A DNA stretch of 64,000 nt from Nostoc calcicola FACHB-3891 (GCF_014697355.1 NZ_JACJRQ010000005.1:186001-250000), one strand, 5' to 3'. Numbered from the stretch's first letter, positions 1 to 9,778 are shown. Numbers and translations are program-made. Notes: generated from the letters alone by a model not told the origin.

Positions 1-129
1 TGTCCCTGGGCTTGGTCAGGGAACAAAGTTATGAGTTATGAGTTATGAGTTGTGAGTTATGAGTTATGAGTTATGAGTTAAATTTAATTCCTAACTTTTA
101 ATTCCTAACTCTTAATTCCTAACTTCTAA
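1..129. repeat. STRR spacer downstream of rplX
   Basis: Runs of the heptanucleotide ATGAGTT (about 33-80), then TAACTCTTAATTCC-type units on the other side, fill the gap before the next, off-window gene of the operon (rplE expected by synteny). No coding signal is seen. This is the short-tandemly-repeated-repeat type characteristic of Nostoc-group genomes. Confidence 0.8.
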
Positions 130-483
130 CTATTTATCAAGAATTTCACCCGTTTTCTTGAGCTTTCTGACTTTTTTCCCTTCTGACGTAAAAGTGTAAC
201 AAACACGACTAGCAACGTTTTGCTTGGTGGAATAAAGCATCACGTTAGAACTGTGAATGGGGAATTCCTGGGTGACAATCCGCCCTGATTCACCTTCTTG
301 CTGGGGTTTGACGTGCTTGGTTTTAATGTTGACACCTTTGACGACAACTTTACTCAGTTGGGGAAGTGCTTGGATAATTTCACCAACTTTTCCTTTGTCT
401 TTGCCAGCAATTACTTGTACGGTGTCGCCAGTTTTGACGTGCATTTTGTGGAATACTTTGGGCGTACCCTGTTTGGCTGCCAT
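130..483 (-). CDS. rplX: 50S ribosomal protein L24
   Basis: 117 aa. Large-subunit assembly-initiator protein that binds 23S rRNA. The KOW motif region is visible near the N-terminus ([19 protein letters not shown], residues ~18-36), and the basic C-terminus matches cyanobacterial L24 in length and sequence. Its ATG overlaps the rplN stop by one base (TAATG), indicating translational coupling. It is the last operon gene inside the window; the cluster would continue leftward with rplE. Confidence 0.97.
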   Translation of the reverse strand: MAAKQGTPKVFHKMHVKTGDTVQVIAGKDKGKVGEIIQALPQLSKVVVKGVNIKTKHVKPQQEGESGRIVTQEFPIHSSNVMLYSTKQNVASRVCYTFTSEGKKVRKLKKTGEILDK

Positions 484-851
484 TACAGCACCTCCGGAGC
501 CAGAGAAACAATTTTGGTAAAGTTTTTATCGCGGAGTTCCCGAGCTACTGGGCCAAAAACCCGTGTGCCTCTTGGATTACCGTCTTTGTTAATAATTACA
601 GCGGCGTTATCGTCAAAGCGAATACTCATACCGCTATCACGATTTACGGCTTTACGAGTACGGACAATTACTGCTTCCACAACATCAGACTTCTTGACAG
701 CCATATTGGGTGTAGCATCTTTAACAACAGCAATAATCTTGTCGCCAATAAAACCATAACGGCGGTTACCTCCACCTAAAACGCGGATGCACATTAGTTT
801 TCGGGCACCGCTATTATCTGCGACATTTAAGTAAGTCTGGGGTTGAATCAC
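483..851 (-). CDS. rplN: 50S ribosomal protein L14
   Basis: 122 aa, the standard length. Starts [20 protein letters not shown], the canonical L14 N-terminus. L14 binds 23S rRNA next to L19 and forms an intersubunit bridge. It lies 47 bp downstream of rpsQ and overlaps the rplX start by one base. Nothing unusual is seen. Confidence 0.98.
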   Translation of the reverse strand: MIQPQTYLNVADNSGARKLMCIRVLGGGNRRYGFIGDKIIAVVKDATPNMAVKKSDVVEAVIVRTRKAVNRDSGMSIRFDDNAAVIINKDGNPRGTRVFGPVARELRDKNFTKIVSLAPEVL

Positions 852-898
852 GATTGTACTCCCTTGTAATGTTGTTAAAAAACTAACAACTATGAGGT

Positions 899-1147
899 TT
901 AAGTAGGTTTGACGTTCAGGATTTCTGTGATTTTCCAGCGTTTGGTTTTACTCAGGGGTCTAGTTTCCTGAATCCGGACGCGATCGCCCACTTTACACTG
1001 ATTTTCTTCGTCGTGAACTTTATAGCGCTGGGTGTTGACTACAATCTTGCCGTACTTGGGATGAGGAGCGCGGTTTTCTATAGCAACTACTACCGTTTTT
1101 TGCATTTTGTCGCTCACTACCAAGCCAACTCGTTCTTTGACTGCCAT
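899..1147 (-). CDS. rpsQ: 30S ribosomal protein S17
   Basis: 82 aa. Starts [20 protein letters not shown]; the [18 protein letters not shown] and [20 protein letters not shown] blocks are the conserved OB-fold S17 signature. It binds the 5' domain of 16S rRNA early in 30S assembly. The gap to rpmC is only 6 bp, consistent with operonic coupling. Confidence 0.98.
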   Translation of the reverse strand: MAVKERVGLVVSDKMQKTVVVAIENRAPHPKYGKIVVNTQRYKVHDEENQCKVGDRVRIQETRPLSKTKRWKITEILNVKPT

Positions 1148-1153
1148 AATCTC

Positions 1154-1381
1154 CTACTCTTCTGCTTGCGGCGGTTGATTTGCTGCCCGTTTGCGTTCTC
1201 CCTCGACCGTCAGCAACTGGGCTAGACGGTGCTTAGCATGTTTGAACTGGTGGGGCTTGTCTAGCTGTCTTGTAGCTTTTTGCAAGCGCAACTGAAACAG
1301 TTGTCTTTTAACAGCGAGAATTTCCTCAGAAATTTTCTCGTCACTTAATTCTCTTGCTTCTGAAATTTTGGGAAGAGGCAT
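1154..1381 (-). CDS. rpmC: 50S ribosomal protein L29
   Basis: 75 aa. The two-helix L29 core is recognisable (EARELSDEKISEEI, then KRQLFQLRLQKATRQLDKPHQFK), followed by a slightly longer basic/Pro tail typical of cyanobacteria. L29 sits at the peptide exit tunnel with L23. It is 9 bp downstream of rplP. Confidence 0.97.
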   Translation of the reverse strand: MPLPKISEARELSDEKISEEILAVKRQLFQLRLQKATRQLDKPHQFKHAKHRLAQLLTVEGERKRAANQPPQAEE

Positions 1382-1390
1382 AACCTTAAC

Positions 1391-1816
1391 CTACTCCTGC
1401 TCCTGTGGTTGAGAGCGCACAATAAATTTGGTTTTTATTGGCAGCTTAAATGAAGCCAAGCGCATAGCTTCACGGGCAATTTCTTCAGAAACGCCAGCGA
1501 TTTCAAACATAATTCGCCCTGGCTTGACTACAGCCACCCAAAACTCTGGCGAACCTTTACCGGAACCCATCCGGGTTTCAGCGGGACGCATGGTTACAGG
1601 TTTATCAGGGAAAATCCGAATCCAGATTTGTCCACCCCGGCGAATATAACGAGTCATTGCCCGACGAGAGGCTTCTATTTGCCGAGAGGTAATCCAAGCA
1701 GGTTCTTGAGCTTGGAGTGCAAAATCACCGAAGTTAAGGGTACTGCCACGGCTGGCTAGTCCCTCCATCCGTCCGCGCTGTTGTTTGCGGAATTTAGTTC
1801 TTCTAGGACTTAACAT
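1391..1816 (-). CDS. rplP: 50S ribosomal protein L16
   Basis: 141 aa. Starts [20 protein letters not shown], the canonical L16 N-terminus. [20 protein letters not shown] and [20 protein letters not shown] are conserved 23S rRNA and tRNA contact regions near the A site. It follows rpsC across a 132-bp STRR spacer. Confidence 0.98.
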   Translation of the reverse strand: MLSPRRTKFRKQQRGRMEGLASRGSTLNFGDFALQAQEPAWITSRQIEASRRAMTRYIRRGGQIWIRIFPDKPVTMRPAETRMGSGKGSPEFWVAVVKPGRIMFEIAGVSEEIAREAMRLASFKLPIKTKFIVRSQPQEQE

Positions 1817-1948
1817 GGTTTGTCACTTGTCATTTGTCGTTTGTCATTGGTCATTTGTCATGTGTCATTTACTAATGAACGCCACTTGCTTCAACGGGGG
1901 GAACCCCCGCAACGCAGTGGCTCCTAATGACTAATGACTAATGACGAT
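1817..1948. repeat. STRR spacer between rpsC and rplP
   Basis: Heptanucleotide runs of GTCATTT/GTCACTT (1820-1870) and TAATGAC (1925-1945) flank a short non-repeated piece (about 1872-1922) containing CTTCAACGGGGGGAACCCCC, a GGGGGAACCCCC palindrome. The two runs are partly complementary, so the transcript could fold into one hairpin. No gene is seen. Confidence 0.75.
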
Positions 1949-2734
1949 TTATCCTTCATTTGAGCGGTCTTCAAATTGTTGGCGACGGCGTTGTTGTTGA
2001 CGGCGACGGGGTTCACGTTCACGATCGCCACGATCGCCGCGATCGCGTTCCCGAGCTGCGGGTGGTGGTGCAGTTTCTTCTTGTCCAGGGATAATTTCTC
2101 CCTTGAACACCCACACTTTAATACCCAAAATCCCGTAAACAGTTTTTGCTGTGCAATAGGAGTAGTCAATGTCAGCCCGTAAGGTATGTAGAGGTACTCT
2201 ACCCTCACGAGTCCACTCTGTCCGGGCAATTTCTGCACCGTTGAGCCGGCCGCTGACTTGGATTTTAATACCTTGGACACCGGCGCGTTGGGCACGCTGA
2301 ATTGCTTGTCGGACTACCCGCCGAAAGGAAACACGGCGTTCCAATTGTTGAGCAATGTATTCGGCAATCAGGTAGGCATCAGCATCAACTCGTTGCACTT
2401 CAACTACGTTAATGCGAATTTGGCGATTACTACCCAATAGTCCTTGGAGTCCAGTACGCAAGGATTCTATACCTTGTCCACCGCGACCTACTACTACCCC
2501 TGGTCTAGCTGTGCGTACTTCTAAGTCGATTTGGTCGGCTTTACGCTCAATCCGCACTTCAGAAATTCCGGCGTTGTTTTGAGCGAGTCTACCGAGCTTT
2601 TGTTCTATGTATGTACGCAGTTTGTGGTCTTCTTGTAAAAGTTCTGGATAGCGTTCCGGAACGGCAAACCAGCGGGATTGATGTTCTTGTGTAATACCCA
2701 GACGAAAACCGACTGGATGAATTTTTTGTCCCAC
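1949..2734 (-). CDS. rpsC: 30S ribosomal protein S3 (GTG start)
   Basis: 261 aa from a GTG at 2734-2732 giving (V)[12 protein letters not shown], the canonical S3 N-terminus. A GAGGA element sits 6-7 bases upstream. A longer reading from 2788 would add 18 non-conserved residues and nearly meet rplV, so it is rejected. The KH RNA-binding domain ([21 protein letters not shown]) and the C-terminal S3 domain ([16 protein letters not shown]) are intact. S3 forms the mRNA entry channel of the small subunit. The last ~45 residues are a low-complexity Arg/Asp/Gln tail ([16 protein letters not shown] and on), partly encoded by tandem CGATCGC-like codons. Confidence 0.95.
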   Translation of the reverse strand: MGQKIHPVGFRLGITQEHQSRWFAVPERYPELLQEDHKLRTYIEQKLGRLAQNNAGISEVRIERKADQIDLEVRTARPGVVVGRGGQGIESLRTGLQGLLGSNRQIRINVVEVQRVDADAYLIAEYIAQQLERRVSFRRVVRQAIQRAQRAGVQGIKIQVSGRLNGAEIARTEWTREGRVPLHTLRADIDYSYCTAKTVYGILGIKVWVFKGEIIPGQEETAPPPAARERDRGDRGDREREPRRRQQQRRRQQFEDRSNEG

Positions 2735-2765
2735 GAATACTTCCTCTAAAATTTCTGACTTTAGG

Positions 2766-3122
2766 TTATTTTTCTGGGGCGGGGCCAACAGCGACAGTAA
2801 TATGACATGTTGGCTTGCGAATTTGGTAAGCTCTACCTTGCGCCCTTGGTTGGAATCGTTTCAGGACAGGCCCTTGGTCGGCATAAGCCTGAGTAATTAT
2901 TAGTTGAGTCCGATCTAAGCCAGCGTTGTGTTCGGCGTTCGCAGCAGCGCTTCTGAGAACCTTTAATATGGGTTCAGTGGCGCGATAGGGCATGAATTCC
3001 AGGATGATTAACGCTTCTCGATAGGATAGCCCGCGGATTTGATCCAGTACGCGACGCACTTTCAAGGGGGAAATGCGTATAAAACGGGCGATCGCTTTGA
3101 CTTGAGTAGTATCAGTAGCCAT
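2766..3122 (-). CDS. rplV: 50S ribosomal protein L22
   Basis: 118 aa from ATG at 3122 ([20 protein letters not shown]). The start is chosen because GGAG lies 6 bases upstream and because the longer reading from 3164 is encoded by the STRR spacer ([14 protein letters not shown]). The conserved hook and core ([40 protein letters not shown]) are complete. L22 lines the peptide exit tunnel. Confidence 0.96.
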   Translation of the reverse strand: MATDTTQVKAIARFIRISPLKVRRVLDQIRGLSYREALIILEFMPYRATEPILKVLRSAAANAEHNAGLDRTQLIITQAYADQGPVLKRFQPRAQGRAYQIRKPTCHITVAVGPAPEK

Positions 3123-3267
3123 ATTTTTCTCCATTTTTGTCATTTGTCTTTTGCCATTTGTCATTTGTCTTTTGTCTTTTGTCCTTTGCCATCTGTCTTT
3201 TAATTAATAGACTAATGACTAATGACTGATAACTAATGACCAATGACTAATGACTAATGACTAATGA
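3123..3267. repeat. STRR spacer between rpsS and rplV
   Basis: Runs of TTGTCAT/TTGTCTT (about 3138-3200) and ACTAATGA (about 3208-3268) with partial complementarity between the two halves. Only the first ~14 bases next to rplV (its ribosome binding site) look functional. Confidence 0.75.
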
Positions 3268-3546
3268 CTACCTACCTGATTTTTTGTCGCTTTTTCCATG
3301 ACCCCTGTAGGTGCGTGTTGGGGCAAATTCACCCAACTTGTGTCCTACCATCTGTTCATTTACAAATACTGGAACGTGTTGGCGTCCGTTATGAACAGCT
3401 ATGGTATGACCAACCATTAGAGGCAAAATTGTCGAAGCTCTTGACCAAGTTTTAATAACTTCTTTTCTGTTATTGTCGTTGAGCTTTTCAATTTTCTTAA
3501 GGAGATGATCCGCAACGAAGGGACCTTTTTTTAGAGAACGACCCAT
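3268..3546 (-). CDS. rpsS: 30S ribosomal protein S19
   Basis: 92 aa. Starts [20 protein letters not shown]. The [21 protein letters not shown] and [20 protein letters not shown] blocks are invariant S19 features of the 30S head, near S13. Standard length. Confidence 0.98.
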   Translation of the reverse strand: MGRSLKKGPFVADHLLKKIEKLNDNNRKEVIKTWSRASTILPLMVGHTIAVHNGRQHVPVFVNEQMVGHKLGEFAPTRTYRGHGKSDKKSGR

Positions 3547-3673
3547 AGTTCAATTTTGGATTTAGGATTTAGAAATTACGAGTGAGAAGTTAGCAGTTAA
3601 GAGTTAGCAGTGAGGAGTTAGATTTGACTTTCAATTTATAACTCTTAACTCCTAACTCTTAACTCCTAACTCT
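3547..3673. repeat. STRR spacer between rplB and rpsS
   Basis: Copies of (A)GTTAGCAGT-like heptamers (about 3585-3620) and complementary TAACTCCTAACTC units (about 3645-3672) can pair over ~25 bases. No gene. Confidence 0.7.
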
Positions 3674-4537
3674 TTAAGACTCACGACCACCACGACCGCG
3701 TTTAGAAGACTTACGGCGACGACGGATAATTAATTTGCTGCTGAGTTTCTTCTTATTGCGTGTCTTCGCACCCAAAGTCGGTTTACCCCAAGGTGTTACA
3801 GGCCCGGATCTACCAATAGGCGCCCTACCTTCACCACCACCATGTGGGTGATCCACTGGGTTCATGACGCTACCTCTGACCTTAGGACGACGACCTTTCC
3901 AGCGATTTCGCCCTGCTTTACCTGCACTGAGGTTTCTCGCGTCGGTGTTGCCTACTTGGCCAATGGTGGCGTAGCACTCGCGCCGAATCAACCGGACTTC
4001 TCCTGAAGGTAACTTGAGAGTTACATAATTGCCTTCTTTTGCCACTACTTGGGCGGTAGCACCAGCAGCACGTACAATTTGACCACCTTTGCCGGGAGTC
4101 AGTTCTACGTTGTGAACGCTAGTACCCAAGGGAATATTCGACAAGGGTAGGGCATTACCATCTTCAAATGGAGACTCAGGACCGGCAATAATTGTTGTCC
4201 CAACTTTCAAGCCGTTGGGTTGGAGGATATAGCGTTTTTCGCCGTCTTCGTAAAGCAACAGGGCAATCCGAGCATTGCGGTTAGGATCGTATTCAATTGC
4301 TACGACTTGGGCGGGAATATTACGTTTATCCCTTTTAAAATCGATGATCCGGTAAAGCTGTTTGTGTCCGCCACCCCGGCGACGACTGGTAATCCGCCCT
4401 TTATTGTTCCGACCTTTGGGGCGATGTACGTATTCGGTTAGAGATTTCTCTGGCTCAGTTTTGGTGATTTCCGAAAAGTCGGAAATCGTAACTTGGCGAG
4501 TGCTGGGGGTATAGGGGCGATAAGAACGAGTACCCAT
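3674..4537 (-). CDS. rplB: 50S ribosomal protein L2
   Basis: 287 aa, usual cyanobacterial length. [20 protein letters not shown] start. [42 protein letters not shown] and [20 protein letters not shown] are the L2 signatures; the histidine in the last block is implicated in peptidyl-transferase centre structure. Very basic C-terminus. Confidence 0.98.
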   Translation of the reverse strand: MGTRSYRPYTPSTRQVTISDFSEITKTEPEKSLTEYVHRPKGRNNKGRITSRRRGGGHKQLYRIIDFKRDKRNIPAQVVAIEYDPNRNARIALLLYEDGEKRYILQPNGLKVGTTIIAGPESPFEDGNALPLSNIPLGTSVHNVELTPGKGGQIVRAAGATAQVVAKEGNYVTLKLPSGEVRLIRRECYATIGQVGNTDARNLSAGKAGRNRWKGRRPKVRGSVMNPVDHPHGGGEGRAPIGRSGPVTPWGKPTLGAKTRNKKKLSSKLIIRRRRKSSKRGRGGRES

Positions 4538-4660
4538 ATTTTTAAATGCTGAGTGCTGAGTGGTGAGTGGGGAGATGAGGGAGATGAGGGAGATGAGGGA
4601 GAATAACTTTTTACTCTTAACTCCTAACTCTTAACTTCTAACTCCTAACTCCTAACTTTT
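4538..4660. repeat. STRR spacer between rplW and rplB
   Basis: GAGTGCTGAGTGGTGAGTGG units, a GGGAGATGA 9-mer in three near-perfect copies (about 4569-4600), and CTAACTC heptamers before rplW. No gene is seen. Confidence 0.7.
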
Positions 4661-4975
4661 TTAGACATCTGGGAATAGAACTTGTCTAATCTTGTCTACA
4701 TCCCCAGGTGCGACGGTGACAATCGCTCGCTTATATAGGGGCTTATAACCAACGAATTTCCCAACACGCCGTTTTTTACGTGGTGGTACTGCGGTATTTA
4801 TTTTTACAACTTTGACTTGAAATAAGTCTTCGATCGCAGCCTTGATTTCTGGCTTAGATGCTTTTGGAGTTACTTCAAAGGTGTATTTATTCTGCTCCAT
4901 TAGGATCGTCGCTTTTTCGGTAACAATTGGGCGACGCACTAAATCGGCGAGGTAGCGGGGGTCAAAGCTAGGCAC
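4661..4975 (-). CDS. rplW: 50S ribosomal protein L23
   Basis: 104 aa. [20 protein letters not shown] and [20 protein letters not shown] are the conserved L23 blocks. L23 is the docking site for trigger factor and SRP at the tunnel exit. Its start overlaps the end of rplD by 8 bp, so the two are probably translationally coupled. Confidence 0.97.
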   Translation of the reverse strand: MPSFDPRYLADLVRRPIVTEKATILMEQNKYTFEVTPKASKPEIKAAIEDLFQVKVVKINTAVPPRKKRRVGKFVGYKPLYKRAIVTVAPGDVDKIRQVLFPDV

Positions 4976-5600
4976 TGTAGACCTCCTGAATTTTTTCTAA
5001 AGCTGATGTTGTAACCACAATCTTGTCAGCGTGCAGTAAATCGTAAACATTCAACTGGTCAGCTGCAATTAGCTTTAAATTTTCTATGTTGCGGGCTGAC
5101 AAAGAAACGTTTTCCGGACACTCAGACAATATTAATAGTGTCTTATTATCTGGTGCTGCTCCCCAACGAGCCAATGCTGCTACTAAATCTTTGGTTTTTG
5201 GACGTGATAGCTGTTCGCTAAATTCTTCGACCACAATCAAATCATTCAAGCGATCGACAAATGCTGTCCGCAGTGCCAAACGCCGCTCTTTGCGGTTCAT
5301 TTTCAGGTTAAAATCTCTGGGTTTTGGTCCAAAGATCACACCACCACCACGCCATAGGGGTGAACGAATCGATCCAGCACGAGCGCGACCAGTACCTTTT
5401 TGCCGCCAAGGTTTGCGTCCGCCGCCTCTAACTTCCGAACGAGTTTTTGTACTGGCAGTTCCTTGACGAGCATTGGTAGTTTGCCGTACTAAAGCGCGGT
5501 GTACAATATGAGACGCTGTTTCCTCTTTGGCAACTCGCAATTCAAAGCTCGTCTGGCCGACTTGTTCTCCTTGCCAATTTTTAACTACACTTTCAACCAT
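4968..5600 (-). CDS. rplD: 50S ribosomal protein L4
   Basis: 210 aa. [20 protein letters not shown] is the cyanobacterial L4 N-terminus. The tunnel loop ([39 protein letters not shown]) is intact. In enterobacteria L4 autoregulates the S10 operon through the leader; whether that happens here is unknown, but a long leader is present upstream of rplC. Confidence 0.98.
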   Translation of the reverse strand: MVESVVKNWQGEQVGQTSFELRVAKEETASHIVHRALVRQTTNARQGTASTKTRSEVRGGGRKPWRQKGTGRARAGSIRSPLWRGGGVIFGPKPRDFNLKMNRKERRLALRTAFVDRLNDLIVVEEFSEQLSRPKTKDLVAALARWGAAPDNKTLLILSECPENVSLSARNIENLKLIAADQLNVYDLLHADKIVVTTSALEKIQEVYSA

Positions 5601-5713
5601 TTTTAGTCCTTAGTCATTAGTCATTAGTAGAGACGCGATTAATCGCGTCTGTACAATAGTCATTAGTCATTAGTCATTAGTCCAAATCTTGACTGTTGAC
5701 TATTGGCTAGTGA
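5601..5713. repeat. STRR spacer with a 20-bp palindrome between rplC and rplD
   Basis: TAGTCATTAGTCATTAG heptamers surround the palindrome AGACGCGATTAATCGCGTCT at 5631-5650. Near-identical copies of that palindrome occur at 17859-17878 and 23598-23617. Confidence 0.8.
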
Positions 5714-6349
5714 CTACTTACCAACTTTCTTTGCAGGTACAACACTTACTAGAGCGCCTGGTTTTCCAGGAATGGCTCCTTTAATTAGCAATAAGTTGCG
5801 TTCTGGGTCTACTCGCACTATAGTCAGCTTGCGAATTGTGACGCGGGTACCGCCTAAACGTCCTGCCATCCGCTTACCTGGATAGACACGACCAGGTGTA
5901 GTACCAGCACCAATAGAACCAGGCGCTCTATGATTTTTAGAACCGTGTGACATCGGTCCCCGACCAAAGTTGTTGCGCTTTTGGTTACCCGCAAAGCCGC
6001 GACCGATGCTCGTACCGATTACATCTACAATTTGACCTGCACTAAAAATATCTGCTTTAATCTGCTGACCTAAAGCATAATCACCAGAGCTATCGGTGTG
6101 ATACTCATTCAAATGACGCAATGCTGGGGCAGATGATTTAGCTAAGTGACCCAACAATGGTCTGTTCAGTGCCTTTGGTTTAACTTCGCCATAACCAACT
6201 TGAATGGCGGCGTAACCATCGGTTTGTTTTGTTTTAACTTGTGTAACAGTGCATGGCCCTGCTTGAATAACGGTGACAGGAATAGCTACTCCTGCCTCGT
6301 CAAATATTTGGGTCATGCCCAGCTTGGTGCCGAGAATACCTACAGACAC
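5714..6349 (-). CDS. rplC: 50S ribosomal protein L3
   Basis: 211 aa. [20 protein letters not shown] start. The central extension reaching the peptidyl-transferase centre is seen as [20 protein letters not shown], then [20 protein letters not shown]. First gene of the cluster: rpsJ (S10) is not upstream, as usual in cyanobacteria. A GAAAGGAG ribosome-binding site lies 13-20 bases upstream of the ATG. Confidence 0.98.
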   Translation of the reverse strand: MSVGILGTKLGMTQIFDEAGVAIPVTVIQAGPCTVTQVKTKQTDGYAAIQVGYGEVKPKALNRPLLGHLAKSSAPALRHLNEYHTDSSGDYALGQQIKADIFSAGQIVDVIGTSIGRGFAGNQKRNNFGRGPMSHGSKNHRAPGSIGAGTTPGRVYPGKRMAGRLGGTRVTIRKLTIVRVDPERNLLLIKGAIPGKPGALVSVVPAKKVGK

Positions 6350-6960
6350 AGTAACTGGTTCTCCTTTCTACTTGCTGACCTTGGAATCCGACTCTAGAGG
6401 ACACGCTTTGTACGCGTCAGTTTAGGCTACAGCCTGCGAAATTTGGAACGGTCTCAACCCCTCCAAATACTTTGGGACACAACAAACCGTGTCCGTACTG
6501 CTTGGTGAATCTGTTTAGTTTCACTCACGAGTTCACCAGAACAGCCACAAGTTTCTTCCCTTTGGGAAGGAGTAACTTCTGGAATCAATGCAAGGCGCTA
6601 CAGCTTTGAGCTGTGTGCAGCAATGCTTTCGTCCAAGCAATTGCTCTGGCACTTTTTGCAGGCAGCGTTGCCGCTGGGTTTTCGATTTGTATCTGCCCAA
6701 AGGACGGCTTCCGTGAGGTTGACGACTGCCTTGTTGCAGTTGGACTTAGGCGGTTTTTACCACCCAGTATCCATTGGCTGAGACTAAACACAATGCCATG
6801 AAGTTAGCATTGCTACTCAGTTTTTAGTTTCCTAAACACCTTAAACTATTGTTTAAGATTTCGCCTAGTTTTGAAGAGGCGCACGATTTAACCTAGTCTG
6901 AGCCGGGGATTAGCTGTGCTTTATCCTCCACAAGCTCCAATGTTAACCTGAAAGCTTTCT
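6350..6960 (-). promoter_or_regulatory. Long 5' leader/promoter region of the ribosomal protein operon
   Basis: About 600 bases between rplC and the divergent spacer carry no credible gene, yet they are less AT-rich than the flanking spacer and rich in short inverted repeats. Examples are ACAGCTTTGAGCTGT (6600-6614), CTTCCCTTTGGGAAG (6555-6569) and AATGCCATGAAGTTAGCATT (6791-6810). This looks like a structured untranslated leader. Promoter elements could not be placed with confidence. That it is a leader, and any regulation by a ribosomal protein, is inference. Confidence 0.5.
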
Positions 6961-7327
6961 TAGTTTACCAGCCTATGAACAATCTAAATAAGATTATCAT
7001 CTTTTAATTGACTAATCAGCCTTTGATGCTAATACTATTTCAGAATTATTTTAGGAAGGCAAGCTAATTTGCACGTTTGGTCACAATCTAATAATATAAA
7101 TCATTTATTTATAATTGTCCAATAATTTTTTTGGGGAGTGGGGAGTGGGGAGATGGGGAAGTGTGAGGAGTGTGGGGAGAAAGAGAATTTATGCCCCCCT
7201 CTCTTCCCACACCTCCCACACCTCCCACGCTTCTTGCTTCCCCAATGCCCAATCCTCAAAAAAATGCTTTATCTATCGGTTCACGGTAAATAATAGAGAT
7301 ATCTAAGGCGGGATAAGACGAAAATCT
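6961..7327. other. AT-rich divergent spacer upstream of ndhN with STRR
   Basis: AT-rich sequence to about 7130, then GGGGAGT-type repeats (7133-7180) and complementary CCTCCCACA repeats (7200-7250) that could pair as a hairpin. The ndhN promoter must lie here but no clear -10/-35 pair was identified. No gene is seen. Confidence 0.5.
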
Positions 7328-7804
7328 ATGGCACTAATTACCACTGGCAACGCTTTAATCCGGGATCTGGAAAAATTTGGCGCTCTTGGAGTGTATGTAC
7401 CTCTGGAAGGAGGTTATGAAGGTCGGTATCAGCGCCGACTTCGTGCAGCTGGCTATACTACGCTGCACATTACCGCTAGAGGACTAGGAGACGTAGCTGC
7501 GTATCTGACAAGAGTTCATGGAATCAGACCTCCTCATCTGGGGAAAAAAAGTACTGGTAGCGGTGCAGCGGTAGGTTTTGTATACTATGCACCACCACTT
7601 CTGAGTACTCATTTAGAACAGCTACCACCAAAGTCAAAAGGGCTGGTTTTGTGGATTATTGAAGGAAATATTCTTTCCGACCAGGAAATTGAATATTTAG
7701 CAAACTTGCCTCAGCTAGAACCACGGGTGAAAGTGGTTATTGAAAGGGGTGGCGATCGCGCTTTCCGTTGGACTTCTCTAGAAAAGACTCTGTTGGCTAG
7801 TTAG
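7328..7804 (+). CDS. ndhN: NAD(P)H-quinone oxidoreductase subunit N
   Basis: 158 aa. MALITTGNALIRDLEKFGAL, then PLEGGYEGRYQRRLRAAGYT, match the cyanobacterial/chloroplast-specific NdhN family. NdhN is a peripheral-arm subunit of the thylakoid NDH-1 complex used for respiration and cyclic electron flow. It has no transmembrane segment, as expected. It is transcribed divergently from the ribosomal protein operon, as in other Nostoc-type genomes. Confidence 0.95.
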   Translation: MALITTGNALIRDLEKFGALGVYVPLEGGYEGRYQRRLRAAGYTTLHITARGLGDVAAYLTRVHGIRPPHLGKKSTGSGAAVGFVYYAPPLLSTHLEQLPPKSKGLVLWIIEGNILSDQEIEYLANLPQLEPRVKVVIERGGDRAFRWTSLEKTLLAS

Positions 7805-7925
7805 CAGTTACAAAAGTTATGAGTGAGGAGTGAGGAGTGAGGAGTGAGGAGTTAAAATTTTTTAACTTATAATTCCTAACTCCTAACTCCTAACAATTCC
7901 TAACTCATAACTCCTAACTCCTAAC
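7805..7925. repeat. STRR inverted pair after ndhN
   Basis: GAGTGAG/GAGTTAA heptamers (7820-7855) face TAACTCC heptamers (7860-7925); they are complementary and could form a long hairpin between the convergent ndhN and GNAT genes. Confidence 0.7.
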
Positions 7926-8393
7926 TTATAATTCTCTCAACATTTCAATAGTGCCGATCCGAAAACCGCAAGATGCAAACAAACGCCGCGAGGCTTCGTT
8001 TGCATTTGCTGTGTCTAGCCGAATTTGCTTGACGCCCATTTGAGAAAAGCGTTCAATAGTTTGCATTACCATTTGTCGGGCAATTCCGTTTTGCCGATGT
8101 TCTGGTTCAACCCAAATATCATGAACAAAAGCAAATTCTTCTAACCGATAAATTGGGATTTCTTGCTCAATTGTCGCCACTACAAACCCTACAAGTTGCC
8201 CTGACTTTTCCGATACCAAAAATACACTGCTATCGTTATTTGCCAAGCGCGTTAACCATTTTTCATAGCGCTGTTCTGGATGGCTTAGAAAACCATATTT
8301 GGCGGAATCCCAAGACTCATGCAAAGCACAAATTTTGGCAACCATTGGTAAAACTGCGGGTACGTCGGTTGTGGTAGCTGGGCGAATCAGCAT
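7926..8393 (-). CDS. GNAT family N-acetyltransferase
   Basis: 155 aa single-domain GNAT. The acetyl-CoA pyrophosphate-binding motif A is HDIWVEPEHRQNGIARQMV (about residues 90-108; Q/R-x-x-G-x-A form). The C-terminal LDTANANEASRRLFASCGFR is the usual motif B with the Asn and Phe/Tyr region. Starts MLIRPATTTDVPAVLPMV, typical for the fold. The substrate cannot be deduced. No operon partner: the gap to the upstream ABC permease gene's 3' end is about 85 bp of TTTTGGA repeats. Confidence 0.9.
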   Translation of the reverse strand: MLIRPATTTDVPAVLPMVAKICALHESWDSAKYGFLSHPEQRYEKWLTRLANNDSSVFLVSEKSGQLVGFVVATIEQEIPIYRLEEFAFVHDIWVEPEHRQNGIARQMVMQTIERFSQMGVKQIRLDTANANEASRRLFASCGFRIGTIEMLREL

Positions 8394-8478
8394 AATACAA
8401 TTTTGGATTTTGGATTTTGGATTTTAGATTGGGAATTAGCTTGGTGTGTCTACATTTTGTCAATCTATTTTAAAGTTT

Positions 8479-9306
8479 CTAATCTTGTTGGCGAGCAAAT
8501 TTATAACCACCCCAGAGAGAAAGAGCGATCGCCACTACTAACAAAATCGGTATGCTGTACCAAGGAAACTGGGACAAGGGTAAATGAGCTGCGGCACGTA
8601 GTCCAATGCTGGCATAGGTTAGTGGTAACAGGTAAACTACAACTTTCAGGGCTGCTGGTAATGTACCAGGGTCAAAGAAGGTCGCTCCTAAAAAAGACAT
8701 AGGGATAATTATAAAGTTGTTGTAGAGTCCGACTGATTCGAGCGATCGCACACTCAACCCTACAATCACCCCTAAACCAGCAAATACAGCACAATTCAGT
8801 ACAAGTAAAACTAGAAATAGCGGATTCAGAAAATTCCAGTTTCCGGTCAAAAGTACCGCTACTAAAATTACGGAACCGGATGTCATCAACCCCCGCACTA
8901 CTCCCGCCAACATTTTGCCAATATGCAATGCTAACGGATGTATGGGAGTTAACAACAATTCCTCGAATGTTTTGCTAAATAATCTGTCTCCACAAATGGA
9001 AAATGTTGTTCCACCAAAGCTAATAGTCATGGACGACAGTGCCACCATCCCTGGTAACATAAATTCTAAGTAATTGTTATAGTTACCACTAATTGCTGAA
9101 CCTGGTTTGATGGAACTACCCAAACCTAAACCAAAAGCTAAAATATATATCAGTGGAGATATTAAACCTGATGCAGCAACTTGTACAATTCTCACACGTA
9201 AATCCAGCCAATCTCCCCAAAAAATAGTTAGACTATCAGCTAGGAGAATTTGAAATTGCGAAGTTTTAAACCTCTTGTTGGATAATAATGCTTTTGGAAA
9301 TTTCAC
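8479..9306 (-). CDS. ABC-2 type transporter permease
   Basis: 275 aa with about six hydrophobic segments. The cytoplasmic-loop region FEELLLTPIHPLALHIGKML is the ABC-2 permease signature (DrrB/NodJ/YadH-like). It would be the membrane half of an exporter. No ATP-binding gene is adjacent; the nearest one in the window (44.3 kb) is far away, so the partner is unknown. The ATG at 9306 has no strong Shine-Dalgarno. Confidence 0.88.
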   Translation of the reverse strand: MKFPKALLSNKRFKTSQFQILLADSLTIFWGDWLDLRVRIVQVAASGLISPLIYILAFGLGLGSSIKPGSAISGNYNNYLEFMLPGMVALSSMTISFGGTTFSICGDRLFSKTFEELLLTPIHPLALHIGKMLAGVVRGLMTSGSVILVAVLLTGNWNFLNPLFLVLLVLNCAVFAGLGVIVGLSVRSLESVGLYNNFIIIPMSFLGATFFDPGTLPAALKVVVYLLPLTYASIGLRAAAHLPLSQFPWYSIPILLVVAIALSLWGGYKFARQQD

Positions 9307-9778
9307 TTGCTTCTAGTTACGTATCAAAATTGTATTCAAGGTTAATTTACATTGTTTGATACATCAATTACTAGGGGCAACAAAAATTTCTCGAGCTAAA
9401 ACTTTCATTTAACTGAAAAGCAAATTTTATTTAGACTATCTGTGCATAATAAAAATGTGTTATAATTAGTAAATTAATTTATAAATAATCGGCTTCTTAG
9501 ATGTGGGTTAAAAGTCAAATACCATAACTTTAATAGCTAATAAAAATTTGTTAATCAGCAAATCAATAAAAATATTCGCCTAATTATTAGAGATGGAAAC
9601 AACAACCAACAAAGTTGAAATTATATCTAGACATCCAGATAACTGGCGATTTTAGCGATTTTACAAGAGTATTACACAGACAGGCCGAGGCAATTACAAT
9701 TAAGACTAGGCATACTGAAAGAGGGAGAAAACTTTAGACCACTCCCTGCCCAATTGACGTGAAGGTGATTAAGCAACA
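9307..9778. other. Intergenic region, no gene found
   Basis: AT-rich spacer between the divergent permease and DUF3172 genes. It holds no recognisable gene, RNA or repeat element; it should contain both promoters. Confidence 0.4.

Noticed and set aside
2735..2788. N-terminal extension of S3 (MAPPQKNN...)
   Set aside because: Canonical start is the GTG at 2734 with a GAGGA site; the extension is not conserved.
3123..3164. N-terminal extension of L22 (MTNGKRQ...)
   Set aside because: Encoded by STRR; GGAG precedes the ATG at 3122.
6585..6801. Overlapping open frames on both strands in the rplC leader
   Set aside because: Both are short, lack ribosome-binding sites and family features, and lie in a region better explained as untranslated leader.
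7115..7306. 63-residue open frame before ndhN
   Set aside because: Translated STRR; overlaps the ndhN promoter region.
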